From NCBI RefSeq assembly GCF_002245625.1, contig NZ_NOIG01000006.1:124001-188000 (forward strand): a DNA stretch of 64,000 nucleotides. The letters run 5' to 3'. The stretch's first letter is position 1. Every line of letters starts with the position of its first letter. The position numbers were made by a program, and so were the translations under genes. Source of the DNA: Acidovorax kalamii. GTDB lineage: Bacteria; Pseudomonadota; Gammaproteobacteria; Burkholderiales; Burkholderiaceae_C. The notes beneath the pieces were generated by a model, which saw nothing but the letters and a program-made list of their open reading frames with translations, was not told where the DNA came from and did no database searches. Shown here piece after piece: positions 7,592 through 16,494 of the stretch.

Positions 7592-9388
7592 TCAGGCCAG
7601 GGCCAGATCGGTATCCATCAGCACCTTGCTGCCAGCACGGGCCGTGCGCATCAGCGTGACGGTCTCGGGGAACAGCTTGGCGAAGTAGAAGCGGGCCGTC
7701 TGCAGCTTGGCGCCGTAGAACGGGTCGGTGTTGCCAGCGGCGATCTCGCGCAGGGCCACCTGGGCCATGCGGGCGAACAGGTAGCCGAACACCAGGTGAC
7801 CGGCCACGCGCAGGTAGTCCACGGCGGCTGCGCCCACTTCGTCGGGGTTCTGCATGCCCTTGAAGCCGATCTCGGTGGTGAACTTGGTCATCTGGTCACC
7901 CAGCATGGCCACCGGGTTGATGAACTCGGCCATCTTCTCGTTCACGCCTTCTTCTTCCACCAGCTTGCCGATCAGCTTGCCCAGCTTCTTGAGCGTGGCG
8001 CCGTTGTTGCCCAGGATCTTGCGGCCCAGCAGGTCCAGCGACTGCACGGTGTTCGTGCCTTCGTAGATCATGTTGATGCGGTTGTCGCGCACGTACTGCT
8101 CCATGCCCCATTCCTTGATGAAGCCGTGGCCGCCGAAGACCTGCATGCAGGCGTTGGTGGAGATGTGGCCGTTGTCGGTGATGAAGGCCTTCACGATGGG
8201 GGTGAGCAGCGCCACCATCTCTTCGGATTCGGCACGCACCTTTTCATCGGGGTGGCTGTGCACCTTGTCCAGCAGCAGCGTGCAGAAGATCTGCAGCGCG
8301 CGGCCGCCTTCGGCGTAGGCCTTGGCGGTGAGCAGCATCTTGCGCACGTCGGGGTGCACGATGATGGGGTCGGCGTCCTTGTCCTTGGCCTTCACGCCCG
8401 ACAGGCTGCGCATCTGGATGCGGTCCTTGGCGTAAGCCAGCGCATTTTGGTACGCCACTTCGGTCAGGCCCAGCGACTGGTTGCCCACGCCCAGGCGGGC
8501 GGCGTTCATCATGACGAACATGGCAGCCAGGCCCTTGTTGGGCTGGCCCACCATGGTGCCGATGGCGCCGTCGATGGCGATCTGCGCGGTTGCGTTGCCG
8601 TGGATGCCCATCTTGTGCTCCAGGCCCGTGCAGAAGATGGGGTTGCGCTCGCCCAGCGAACCGTCGGCCTTGATGTTGAACTTGGGCACCACAAACAGGC
8701 TGATGCCCTTGCTGCCCTTGGGCGCGTCGGGGAGGCGGGCCAGCACCAGGTGCACGATGTTGGCGGCCATGTCATGTTCACCCGCGCTGATGAAGATCTT
8801 GTTGCCGGTGATCTTGTAGGTGCCGTCGGCCTGGGGTTCGGCCTTGGTGCGCAGCAGGCCCAGGTCGGTGCCGCAGTGGGGTTCGGTCAGGCACATGGTG
8901 CCGGTCCACTCGCCGCTGGTCAGCTTGGGCAGGTAGATCTTCTTTTGCTCTTCGGTGCCGTGGGCGTGCAGGGCTTCGTACGCGCCGTGCGACAGGCCGG
9001 GGTACATGGTCCAGGCCTGGTTGGCCGAGTTCATCATCTCGTACAGGCACTGGTTCAGCACAAAAGGCAGGCCCTGGCCGCCGTAGGCAGGGTCGCACGA
9101 CAGTGCCGCCCAGCCACCTTCGACGTACTTGGCATAGGCGTCCTTGAAGCCCGTGGGGGTCTTCACTTCGTGGGTGGCCTTGTTGAGCACGCAGCCTTCG
9201 GTGTCGCCGCTGATGTTCAGCGGGAAGGTCACTTCGGCAGTGAACTTGCCGGCTTCTTCGAGCACGGCGTTGATGGTGTCCACATCCACCTCGGCGTGGG
9301 GCGGCATGGCCTTGAATTCATCGCTGACCTTGAGCACTTCGTGCATGACGAATTGCATGTCGCGCAGGGGCGGCGTGTACATAGGCAT
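7592..9388 (-). CDS. Acyl-CoA dehydrogenase (FadE-like, about 600 residues)
   Basis: A 598-residue flavoprotein that would oxidise acyl-CoA to trans-2-enoyl-CoA, passing electrons to ETF. N-terminal, middle (CLTEPHCGTDLG near residue 163) and C-terminal dehydrogenase domains are present, plus the extra C-terminal domain typical of the 600-residue class. The motif IYEGTNTVQSLDLLGRK (near residue 440) contains the glutamate that acts as base in many family members. The ATG at 9388 has AAGGAG upstream. The reading frame stays open further upstream, but that part overlaps the TetR gene and does not look like dehydrogenase. It starts 5 bases after the regulator's stop codon, so the two are co-transcribed. 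Confidence 0.93.
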   Translation of the reverse strand: MPMYTPPLRDMQFVMHEVLKVSDEFKAMPPHAEVDVDTINAVLEEAGKFTAEVTFPLNISGDTEGCVLNKATHEVKTPTGFKDAYAKYVEGGWAALSCDPAYGGQGLPFVLNQCLYEMMNSANQAWTMYPGLSHGAYEALHAHGTEEQKKIYLPKLTSGEWTGTMCLTEPHCGTDLGLLRTKAEPQADGTYKITGNKIFISAGEHDMAANIVHLVLARLPDAPKGSKGISLFVVPKFNIKADGSLGERNPIFCTGLEHKMGIHGNATAQIAIDGAIGTMVGQPNKGLAAMFVMMNAARLGVGNQSLGLTEVAYQNALAYAKDRIQMRSLSGVKAKDKDADPIIVHPDVRKMLLTAKAYAEGGRALQIFCTLLLDKVHSHPDEKVRAESEEMVALLTPIVKAFITDNGHISTNACMQVFGGHGFIKEWGMEQYVRDNRINMIYEGTNTVQSLDLLGRKILGNNGATLKKLGKLIGKLVEEEGVNEKMAEFINPVAMLGDQMTKFTTEIGFKGMQNPDEVGAAAVDYLRVAGHLVFGYLFARMAQVALREIAAGNTDPFYGAKLQTARFYFAKLFPETVTLMRTARAGSKVLMDTDLALA

Positions 9389-9393
9389 GGGGT

Positions 9394-10140
9394 TTACTCC
9401 TTGGAGGTGGTGGTTTGGTTGGAAACTTTGCGGCGTTTGGCAGCAGCAGCAACGGGTGCTGCTTCTGCGCTGGCGCCTGGTTGTGTGGCGCTGTAGCGCG
9501 CCAGGATGTTGTGAAAGCCCTGCACCGCCCGGGCCATGGAGCCCGGGGTCTGCAGGAACCGCGCTTCGTAGTGCAGCGCGAGGATGAGGCCGTGGATCTC
9601 GAACAGCATCTGCTCGGCATTGGTGTCTGCGCGCAGCTCTTCCAACACCTTGCACTGCTCGATGGCACGGCGCATGGCAGCGTGCCAGGTCAGCACCGAG
9701 CTGGCCAGCGCATCGCGCACGGGGCCGGTGCGGTCATCAAATTCGACGGCGCCGCTGATGTAGATACAACCTGAGTCGATTTCGATGGAGGTGCGCTTCA
9801 TCCAGTTGTCGAACAGCGCCGACAAACGCGCCACGCCGCGCGGGGCGGACATGGCGGGGTAGAACACTTCCTGCTCGAAGCGGGTGTGGTATTCGCGGAT
9901 GACGGAGATCTGCAGCTCTTCGCGCGAGCCAAAATGGGCAAACACGCCCGACTTGCTCATGCCCGTGACATCGGCCAACGCGCCAATCGACAGGCCTTCA
10001 AGCCCGATGTGCGTGGCCAGGCCCAGCGCCGCCTCGACGATGGCCGCCTTGGTTTGCTGGCCCTTTTGCAGGGCGCGGCCCGTGCTGCTGCGCGCGCGCG
10101 GGCTGCGGCTGGCTTGGCTGGATTCTGAGGTGGCGGGCAT
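9394..10140 (-). CDS. TetR/AcrR family regulator of the beta-oxidation operon
   Basis: A 248-residue TetR-family repressor. The helix-turn-helix lies at about residues 32-78 (IGALADVTGMSKSGVFAHFG), followed by a ligand-binding domain of the TetR_C_6 type and a low-complexity Ala/Lys tail from about 220. It is the first gene of the fad operon. A perfect 14-base palindrome lies 14 bases upstream of its start, the usual arrangement for autorepression together with the downstream genes. An acyl-CoA inducer would fit the regulated pathway but is inferred. The N-terminal 20 residues are Ser/Arg-rich and unlikely to be conserved. Confidence 0.88.
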   Translation of the reverse strand: MPATSESSQASRSPRARSSTGRALQKGQQTKAAIVEAALGLATHIGLEGLSIGALADVTGMSKSGVFAHFGSREELQISVIREYHTRFEQEVFYPAMSAPRGVARLSALFDNWMKRTSIEIDSGCIYISGAVEFDDRTGPVRDALASSVLTWHAAMRRAIEQCKVLEELRADTNAEQMLFEIHGLILALHYEARFLQTPGSMARAVQGFHNILARYSATQPGASAEAAPVAAAAKRRKVSNQTTTSKE

Positions 10141-10153
10141 GCTGACAAATAAA

Positions 10154-10167
10154 AACGAACGTTCGTT
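10154..10167. promoter_or_regulatory. Palindromic operator (likely TetR binding site)
   Basis: A perfect 14-base palindrome, AACGAACGTTCGTT, lies 14 bases upstream of the TetR gene start. TetR-family fatty-acid regulators typically bind such inverted repeats overlapping their own promoter. Binding here would shut off the regulator and all fad genes behind it. Confidence 0.8.
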
Positions 10168-10322
10168 CTATTCTGCAGCAATTTCAGGGCATGGCCAAAA
10201 CCCCTGGAAAAAATAGGGAGGGCCACCCAAACGCGCGTTGCGGCGGTACCACCGCGCGGCAGGCCACCCTGCCCTGCCCCCTCTGCCTCAGCCCGCAGCG
10301 GCGGGCGTGGGCAAAAAGTGCT

Positions 10323-10997
10323 CTACAAGATCAGCGCCAGGCTGGCATCCAGGTGTTCCGACGGCAGGCGCTTGAACCCCGAGCGCGCATACCGCTGCAG
10401 CCGCCCCAGCGCAAACGCCGTGAGCACGCTGGCCGCCACCTGCGCATCCACCGTAGGCGTGGCCGATGCCGCCGTGGCCGGGCGCAGGCACTGGCGCAGC
10501 GTGGATTCGATGCGGTCAAAAAACTGGTTCATGCGCTGCTGCAGACGCTCGTGCTCAAACACCAGGGCGTCGCCCACCATCACGCGCACCATGCCGGGGT
10601 TGCGCTCGCCAAACTGCAGCAGCAGCGCCACGATGCGCGCCGCCTGCCGGGCGCCCACCTCGGCCGACTGCGCCGGGTCGGGCACCCCGCCCCCGGTATC
10701 GCGGCCGGTGATCTGCGCCACCAGGGTGAACACGGTCTGCTCGATGAAGTCGATCAGACCCTCAAACATCTGCGCCTTGCTCGCGAAATGGCGATACAGC
10801 GCCGCCTCGCTCACCGACAGGCGCGCGGCCAGTGCGGCGGTGGTGATGCGCTCGGCACCCGGCTGCTCCAGCATGGCCGCCAGCGCCTGCAGGATCTGCA
10901 CGCGGCGCTCGCCCGGCTTGGGCCGCTTGCGTGCGACGGGGGCATCCCCTGCGTCGTCGGTGGACGCGGGCTCGGGCTGGGGCGAGAGTTCGGACAT
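10323..10997 (-). CDS. slmA: Nucleoid occlusion factor SlmA
   Basis: A 224-residue TetR-fold DNA-binding protein. The HTH region reads ITTAALAARLSVSEAALYRH (about residues 50-70), and the motif ASKAQMFEGLIDFIEQ follows, both characteristic of SlmA. SlmA binds chromosomal sites and blocks FtsZ ring assembly over the nucleoid. The ATG at 10997 gives the standard short charged N-terminus with ARKRPKPGERR. The frame is open further upstream, but that part is not conserved-looking. The gene lies downstream of a sensor kinase and argB, a neighbourhood I recall for slmA in Comamonadaceae. A generic TetR regulator is the alternative. Confidence 0.85.
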   Translation of the reverse strand: MSELSPQPEPASTDDAGDAPVARKRPKPGERRVQILQALAAMLEQPGAERITTAALAARLSVSEAALYRHFASKAQMFEGLIDFIEQTVFTLVAQITGRDTGGGVPDPAQSAEVGARQAARIVALLLQFGERNPGMVRVMVGDALVFEHERLQQRMNQFFDRIESTLRQCLRPATAASATPTVDAQVAASVLTAFALGRLQRYARSGFKRLPSEHLDASLALIL

Positions 10998-11229
10998 GCG
11001 GGACAGGGGCTCCGGTAAGGCCTGGCGCCCACCACCTGCCAGCAAGGCATGCGCAGGGGCGACGGGGCAGGAAGAATCGTCACGGCTGGTGCAGTCACTG
11101 GCAATGGAAGGCAGGCCACCAGCGCCAGGGGAGCACTGTCGCCCCACCTGTTTGCACAAGTCAATCGTGTATGGAAATGATTCTCGCACAGCCCTCCGGG
11201 GCCCGGCGGCCCCGGCTTGCCAGGGCGGG

Positions 11230-12726
11230 CTACAGGGGGAACACGACCGTCACCAGCAGCCCGCGCCCCTGTGGGCCAGCGCCCAGCGTGAGCGCCGCCC
11301 GGTGCACGCGCGCGATCTCGTCCGCAATCGCCAGCCCCAGGCCCGTGCCCTCGCCACCCGCACCCGGCACGCGGTAGAAGCGCTGCAGCACCCGGGTGCG
11401 CTCGGCCTCGGGCACGCCGGGGCCGTCGTCCTCCACCTCGACATAGGCACGCGGCGGGCCGCCGCGGCCTTGGCGCAGTCCGCAGCGGATGGTGACGACA
11501 CCGCCCGGCGGCGTGTACTTGATGGCGTTGTCCACCAGGTTGGACAGCAGCTCGCGCAGCAGCCAGCCGTGGCCGGTGACATGGACTAGCTGCACGTCCA
11601 GCCCCAGGTCCAGCCCCTTGCCGGTGGCCGCGTCCAGGAAGTTCTCCAGCAGGGATTCGCACAGGTCCTTCAGGTCCACCCGCTGTGGCGGCTGGGCATC
11701 GAGGCTGCGTGCATCGGCACGGGACAGTGCCAGCAGCTGGTGCGCCAGCTGCGAGGTGCGGCGCGTGGCGTTGCGCAGCTTCTCGATCTGATCGACTCCT
11801 AAAACAATAGCACCTTGCGCCCTGTCCTCGCGCGCAAACGGCATTTTTCGATCGAAATCCGGGAACGAAACCTGCGGTGGAGCCGCCGCCTTGGCCATCA
11901 TGGCCCAGGCTTCGACCTGCGCCTGCAGCCCCGCCAGCGGCGTGCGCAACTGGTGGGCCGCATCAGCCACAAACCGGCGCTGCCCTTCGGCCTGGGCATT
12001 GACCAGGGCAAACAGGCGGTTGAGCGAATGCACCAGCGGACGCACCTCGTCGGGCGAGGCGGCCTCGTCGATGGGGCTCAGGTCGCGCGGCGAGCGGCGC
12101 TCCACCGCCTCGGCCAGACCCACCAGAGGCTTGAACGCCTGTCGCACCGCCCAGTGGATCGCAAAACCCGCCGCCAGCAGCAGCACCAGGTTGGGCAACA
12201 GCACCCTGAGCAGCAGTTGCTGGGCCCATTTCTGGCGCGGGTCGGAGCCATCGGCCAATGCCACCACCAGCTCGCCCGCGCCCGTGCGGCCGCGCTGCAC
12301 GGCCACCCGGTAGGTCACACCGCCAAACTCCACGCTGTGGAACTCAGGGGCCTGCGTGGTAGGAACCGCCCCATGCACCCAGCTGTCCCCCAGCAGCAGC
12401 CGCCCTGAGGTGTCGCGCACGCTGTAAGCAGAAAACCCGACGTTCTGGCGCAGGAACTCCTCGATTGGCGGCGCGAGCAGCAGCAAGGGCGAAGCGTTGT
12501 CGCGGATGGGTGGCGCCAGCACCGAATCGGCCAGCGCGGGCAGCAGGCGCACCAGGCGCTGGTCGTGCTGGACGGCGGCCTCGTCGGCCGAGCGGTAGTC
12601 CAGCCAGACACCCACCAGCGCCAGTGCACACAGCGGCAGCACCAGCATCAGCAGCAGGCGGGTCCGCAGGTCGGACGTCATGGCGCGCAAACCGGGCCGC
12701 TTGGGGGAAGGGTTCCGAAGCAGCAT
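11230..12726 (-). CDS. Sensor histidine kinase (TctE/QseC-like)
   Basis: A membrane sensor kinase of about 498 residues. An N-terminal membrane segment (RLLLMLVLPLCALALVGVW) is followed by a TctE-type periplasmic domain (2CSK_N), a second membrane segment near 175-195 and a linker. The H-box ADAAHQLRTPLAGL has its phospho-accepting histidine at residue 258. N, G1 and G2 boxes are present (SNLVDNAIKYT, DDGPGVPE, GTGLGLAIAD). An alternative ATG at 12681 would remove 15 residues, and neither has a clear ribosome site. It follows its response regulator by 44 bases. The AIVLGVDQ stretch near residue 310 is encoded by a repeat-like segment at 11796-11813. Stimulus unknown; tricarboxylates are one possibility for TctE relatives. 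Confidence 0.9.
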   Translation of the reverse strand: MLLRNPSPKRPGLRAMTSDLRTRLLLMLVLPLCALALVGVWLDYRSADEAAVQHDQRLVRLLPALADSVLAPPIRDNASPLLLLAPPIEEFLRQNVGFSAYSVRDTSGRLLLGDSWVHGAVPTTQAPEFHSVEFGGVTYRVAVQRGRTGAGELVVALADGSDPRQKWAQQLLLRVLLPNLVLLLAAGFAIHWAVRQAFKPLVGLAEAVERRSPRDLSPIDEAASPDEVRPLVHSLNRLFALVNAQAEGQRRFVADAAHQLRTPLAGLQAQVEAWAMMAKAAAPPQVSFPDFDRKMPFAREDRAQGAIVLGVDQIEKLRNATRRTSQLAHQLLALSRADARSLDAQPPQRVDLKDLCESLLENFLDAATGKGLDLGLDVQLVHVTGHGWLLRELLSNLVDNAIKYTPPGGVVTIRCGLRQGRGGPPRAYVEVEDDGPGVPEAERTRVLQRFYRVPGAGGEGTGLGLAIADEIARVHRAALTLGAGPQGRGLLVTVVFPL

Positions 12727-12770
12727 GGCGGGCGCAGGAGAAGAGGAAAGAGACCGGGGCCGCTGCCCCG

Positions 12771-13463
12771 TCAAGGGTTCTGGAGTTCGAGCCGGTAGCC
12801 GAACCCCCGGATCGACCGCAGCGCCACACCGTGGGGTTCCAGCTTGCCGCGCAGGCGGGAGACATAGACCTCGACCGCGTTGGGCGTGATCTCCTTGTCC
12901 CAGCCCGTCAGCGCCTGCAGGAGTTTGTCTTTGCTGGCGGGTTTGGGGGCGTTGATGAGCAGGTACTCCAGCACCGTCCACTCACGCGGCCCCAGCTCGA
13001 TCACCTGCTCGCCCGCATCGCTGCGGATGCTTGCGCGGCGACCGGCGGTGTCCAGCTCCAGCGGGCCGAAGCTCAGCACCGCCGTGGTGGCGGCCTGCGA
13101 GCGGCGCAGCAGGGCCCGCAGGCGCGCCAGCAACTCGGGCAGCTCGAAGGGCTTGACCATGTAGTCGTCTGCGCCCAGATCCAGCCCCTGGACCCGATCA
13201 TGCAAAGCATCGCGCGCCGTGAGGATGAGCACCGGCATGGCGGGGCTCGCCATGTCCGGGCGCCGCAGGCGGCGCGTCAGCTCCAGGCCGTCCATGGCTG
13301 GCAAGCCAATGTCGATGATGGCCGCGTCGAACGACTCGGTGCGCAACACCTCTTCGGCACGCTCACCACTGCCGACCCAGTCCACGGCATAACCCGCATC
13401 GGTCAGCCCCAGCTTGATGCCGCTGGCCACCATCACATCGTCTTCGACCAAGAGCAAGCGCAT
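12771..13463 (-). CDS. OmpR/PhoB-family response regulator (TctD/QseB-like)
   Basis: A 230-residue two-component regulator. The receiver domain spans residues 1-115 with the acidic pair in VEDD (residues 7-9), the phospho-accepting Asp51 in IIDIGLP and the conserved lysine in YMVKPFE. A winged-helix DNA-binding domain follows (about 130-225), ending in RLRGKLEPHG and IRGFGYRL. The ATG at 13463 is preferred over a TTG at 13484 because MRLLLVEDD is the family's normal N-terminus. It is encoded just before its partner kinase. The upstream neighbour argB ends 24 bases before, so read-through from argB is plausible. Confidence 0.93.
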   Translation of the reverse strand: MRLLLVEDDVMVASGIKLGLTDAGYAVDWVGSGERAEEVLRTESFDAAIIDIGLPAMDGLELTRRLRRPDMASPAMPVLILTARDALHDRVQGLDLGADDYMVKPFELPELLARLRALLRRSQAATTAVLSFGPLELDTAGRRASIRSDAGEQVIELGPREWTVLEYLLINAPKPASKDKLLQALTGWDKEITPNAVEVYVSRLRGKLEPHGVALRSIRGFGYRLELQNP

Positions 13464-13487
13464 GGCGGGCTGCCGAAGTATCAAAAA

Positions 13488-14378
13488 TCAGTGCGACCGG
13501 ATCATCGTGCCGTAGGCCTGCTCGGTCAGGATCTCCAGCAGCATGGCATGCGGCACCCGACCGTCGATGATGTGCACGGCGTTGACACCGGCCTTGGCGG
13601 CATCCAGCGCACCGGCAATCTTGGGCAGCATGCCGCCGGAGATCGTGCCGTCAGCGAACAGCTCATCAATGCGGCGGGCCGTCAGGTCGGTCAGCAGGTT
13701 GCCCGCCTTGTCCAGCACGCCCGGGGTGTTGGTGAGCAGCACCAGCTTCTCGGCCTTGAGCACCTCGGCCAGCTTGCTCGCCACCACGTCGGCGTTGATG
13801 TTGTAGCTCTCGTTGTTCTCACCAAAGCCGATGGGGCTGATGACGGGGATGAACGCGTCGTCCTGCAGCGCCTTCACCACGCTCGGGTCAATGGAGACGA
13901 TGTCGCCCACCTGGCCGACGTCGTGTTCGATGGCGGGGTTCTTGTTGTCCACCATCTTGAGCTTCTGGGCGCGGATCATGCCGCCGTCGCGGCCGGTCAG
14001 GCCCACAGCCTTGCCACCCGCCTGGTTGATCAGGCCCACGATGTCCTGCTGCACCTCGCCCGCCAGCACCCATTCGACCACTTCCATGGTCTCGGCATCG
14101 GTCACGCGCATGCCCTGAATGAACTCGCCCTTCTTGCCCAGGCGGTTGAGCGCCGTCTCAATCTGCGGGCCGCCACCGTGCACCACCACGGGGTTCATGC
14201 CCACCAGCTTGAGCAGCACCACATCCTCGGCAAAGTCCGCCTGCAGGGCCGGGTCAGTCATGGCGTTGCCGCCGTACTTGATGACCATGGTCTTGCCATG
14301 GAACTTGCGGATGTAAGGCAGCGCCTGGGCCAGGATTTCAGCCTTGTCGCGCGGGGCAATCGAAAGAAGGTCGGTCAT
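13488..14378 (-). CDS. argB: Acetylglutamate kinase
   Basis: A 296-residue amino-acid-kinase-family enzyme that phosphorylates N-acetyl-L-glutamate in arginine biosynthesis. Family motifs are clear: VIKYGGNAM near residue 32, [10 protein letters not shown] near 66, [10 protein letters not shown] near 127, [12 protein letters not shown] near 194, and [10 protein letters not shown] near 245. The ATG at 14378 gives the normal N-terminus. The upstream open extension reads as non-conserved sequence. It is the first gene of a block argB, response regulator, kinase, slmA that all run in the same direction. Confidence 0.97.
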   Translation of the reverse strand: MTDLLSIAPRDKAEILAQALPYIRKFHGKTMVIKYGGNAMTDPALQADFAEDVVLLKLVGMNPVVVHGGGPQIETALNRLGKKGEFIQGMRVTDAETMEVVEWVLAGEVQQDIVGLINQAGGKAVGLTGRDGGMIRAQKLKMVDNKNPAIEHDVGQVGDIVSIDPSVVKALQDDAFIPVISPIGFGENNESYNINADVVASKLAEVLKAEKLVLLTNTPGVLDKAGNLLTDLTARRIDELFADGTISGGMLPKIAGALDAAKAGVNAVHIIDGRVPHAMLLEILTEQAYGTMIRSH

Positions 14379-14526
14379 GGGGGCGTGCCATCCGAAAGAA
14401 GAAAAACAAACAGGGTGAAACGCAAATTGTGCCGCATTCACGGGGCGCACAGCTGTCGGGAGGTTGAAGAACGCTCCACAAACCCGGTTGCCGGGCGACC
14501 GGCAGAAACCGGTGGCTCCGGGCTGG

Positions 14527-15630
14527 TCAGTGGCGCAGCCAGTGCGGCACCTTGAAGCGCACGATGGCCAGATAGGCCATCACATAGCTGACCACAAACA
14601 GCCCACAGAACGCCATCAGCAGCAGCGTGTTGTTCCAGAACAGCACAGCGGGCACCACGGTCAGCAGGGTAAAACCCCACAGGTAGGGCGAAGTGCGGTT
14701 GTTGCGCATCAGCATGCGGCGCGACTCATCGTCGTGGAAAACCCCGCGCACAATGCGGCGGTAGATGAGCTGGTGAAAATGCAGGGCATCGGCCACCCCC
14801 GGCGACACCCCCCGCACCGCCTTGCGATAGATCGAGAAAATCGTCTCCCAGACGGGGTAGATCAGCAGCAGCATGGGAAACCACGGCGACACATCCGCAT
14901 TGCGCTGCACCAGGGAAATGCTGGCCATGGCAATCACCACGCCCCATACATAGGCCCCGCCATCCCCCGCAAACAGCATGCCCCGCGGGTAGTTCCAGAC
15001 CAGGAACCCCCCCGTCGCCGCCGCCGTGGACACCAGCAGCGCAGCCAGCGCGCGGTCCCCCACCTGCAGGGCCACATGGGCCAGCGCGAGGCAGACGATC
15101 AGGGCCACCATGCCAGCCAGGCCGTTGTAGCCATCGATGATGTTGAAGGCATGGGGCAGACCGGCAACGGCCAGCACAACAACGCACCATCCCAGCCATG
15201 GGGCTATCACCAGCCAGGAATCGAGCCACGGCCACCCTAATCGAGGCAAGGTCAAATCCAACAGAAGCACGGCCAGTGCTCCCGATGCGCCCGTGAGTGC
15301 CAGCCGATAACGCACCGACAGGCGCTGCGTCATGTCTTCAGCAATGCCGCCCAGGGCGGCTGGTAGCACCGTCACTAACCAGGCGCCCACCCATGGCCCC
15401 AGGCGCAAGGACCCCGGATCACCCCAACCAAGCGTCTGCCAGACACCAAGCCCCCAGCTCACACACATTCCCACCAGTAGCGCACCGCCCCCTATGCGTG
15501 GTACGGCACCCAGGTGGAAGCGCTGCGGCATGGCTTCACCATAGACCAGTGCGTGCTCATTCCCCCATCGTACAACGAGGCCTGCAGCCAGCGCCGCCAC
15601 CAAAAAACCAACTACAGACAACCAGATCAT
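14527..15630 (-). CDS. WecA/MraY-family undecaprenyl-phosphate sugar-1-phosphate transferase
   Basis: A 367-residue polytopic membrane protein with about ten hydrophobic segments. The family signatures are [11 protein letters not shown] (near residue 180), the Asp-rich loop around [11 protein letters not shown] (near 225) and a later HFHQLIYRR (near 275) in the basic cytoplasmic loop. It would transfer a sugar-1-phosphate to undecaprenyl phosphate to start a surface glycan. The start at 15630 overlaps the stop of the upstream glycosyltransferase by four bases (ATGA), indicating translational coupling. It is the last gene of the minus-strand pair. Donor sugar not determinable; WecA-like GlcNAc or TagO/WbpL-like transfer are options. 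Confidence 0.88.
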   Translation of the reverse strand: MIWLSVVGFLVAALAAGLVVRWGNEHALVYGEAMPQRFHLGAVPRIGGGALLVGMCVSWGLGVWQTLGWGDPGSLRLGPWVGAWLVTVLPAALGGIAEDMTQRLSVRYRLALTGASGALAVLLLDLTLPRLGWPWLDSWLVIAPWLGWCVVVLAVAGLPHAFNIIDGYNGLAGMVALIVCLALAHVALQVGDRALAALLVSTAAATGGFLVWNYPRGMLFAGDGGAYVWGVVIAMASISLVQRNADVSPWFPMLLLIYPVWETIFSIYRKAVRGVSPGVADALHFHQLIYRRIVRGVFHDDESRRMLMRNNRTSPYLWGFTLLTVVPAVLFWNNTLLLMAFCGLFVVSYVMAYLAIVRFKVPHWLRH

Positions 15631-16457
15631 GGAGTTCCGATAGTACCTTTGACGGGCGGGGTCGCCGTTAGCAACTGTTGCGCCTGCCTGTACACCGGCG
15701 ACATCCACAACCGTAACAGGCTGCGAACATGCCAAGCGAGGTGATTGAGTCGGCGCCCGCTGGCCCGCTGGCCCGCATGAACGATCTTCACGGGCGCTCG
15801 GAGCAGCCGCCCCCCCTTCAGCCGGAGACGCAGGCAGAAATCCACATCTTCGCAGTACATAAAGTAGCGCTCATCAAACCCCCCCAAATCCCGCCACACC
15901 GAGGTGGGCAGCAGCAAGCAAGCAGCATTGACCCAGTCGACGCGCCGCTCAATGCGTCCGAGCAGCCGCCGACGAAGCAGGGTCCCAGGCGACGGGATTT
16001 CGCGTTCGCTATCCTGCACAGAGCCGTTTTCATCCACCTGGACGGGGTATGCACAAGCGGTGGCCTGCCCTGCCAGGGCATGGACCAATGGCGCAAACGG
16101 GTCTGCGTTCAGCGTCACGTCCGGGTTGAGCACACAAACAAACTCTTCCTCAGCACCGACCAATGCCTTATTGTGATTGGCGCCGAACCCCAAGGGCAAT
16201 TCGTTCTGGACGATTTCCAGCGCGAACGGGAGGGATTGCGCCGCCCCCAGTAGCGGCGCAGGCTCCGGGACGTTGAGTGTGAGCACCACCCGCGATACCA
16301 CCTGGGAATTGAGACGCACCAACGCTTCGAGCAGGGACTGAATTTGGTGGCCGTGCGCGTGACTGACAATGGACACGACGACCGCGGGAGGATGGCTGGG
16401 GGCAATGGGTAGCACCTGTCTATTGTCGTTCGGATGCACCCATGGTTGTAACAACAT
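15627..16457 (-). CDS. Family 2 glycosyltransferase (rhamnosyltransferase-like)
   Basis: A 276-residue GT-A fold transferase. An N-terminal strand VVVSIVSHAHG (about residue 27) is followed by LPLGFGANHNKAL, the nucleotide-sugar region VLNPDVTLN (DxD-like, near 113) and the acceptor-side motif GGFDERYFMYCEDVDFC (ED pair near 205). This pattern fits GT2 rhamnosyltransferases acting on lipid-linked glycans. Starts at 16466 (TTG) and 16457 (ATG) are possible; the ATG is preferred. It is divergent from the large fusion gene with only 37 bases between starts, so their promoters overlap. Activity on dTDP-rhamnose would match the rfb operon in this window but is inferred. Confidence 0.85.
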   Translation of the reverse strand: MLLQPWVHPNDNRQVLPIAPSHPPAVVVSIVSHAHGHQIQSLLEALVRLNSQVVSRVVLTLNVPEPAPLLGAAQSLPFALEIVQNELPLGFGANHNKALVGAEEEFVCVLNPDVTLNADPFAPLVHALAGQATACAYPVQVDENGSVQDSEREIPSPGTLLRRRLLGRIERRVDWVNAACLLLPTSVWRDLGGFDERYFMYCEDVDFCLRLRLKGGRLLRAPVKIVHAGQRASGRRLNHLAWHVRSLLRLWMSPVYRQAQQLLTATPPVKGTIGTP

Positions 16458-16494
16458 CTGGGGCAAGCCCTGGAGAGGCCGTCATAATCCCGGG

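Noticed and set aside
11172-11187. Fur-box-like sequence GGAAATGATTCTCGCA upstream of slmA
   Set aside because: Matches the consensus only in part, and no iron gene is nearby.
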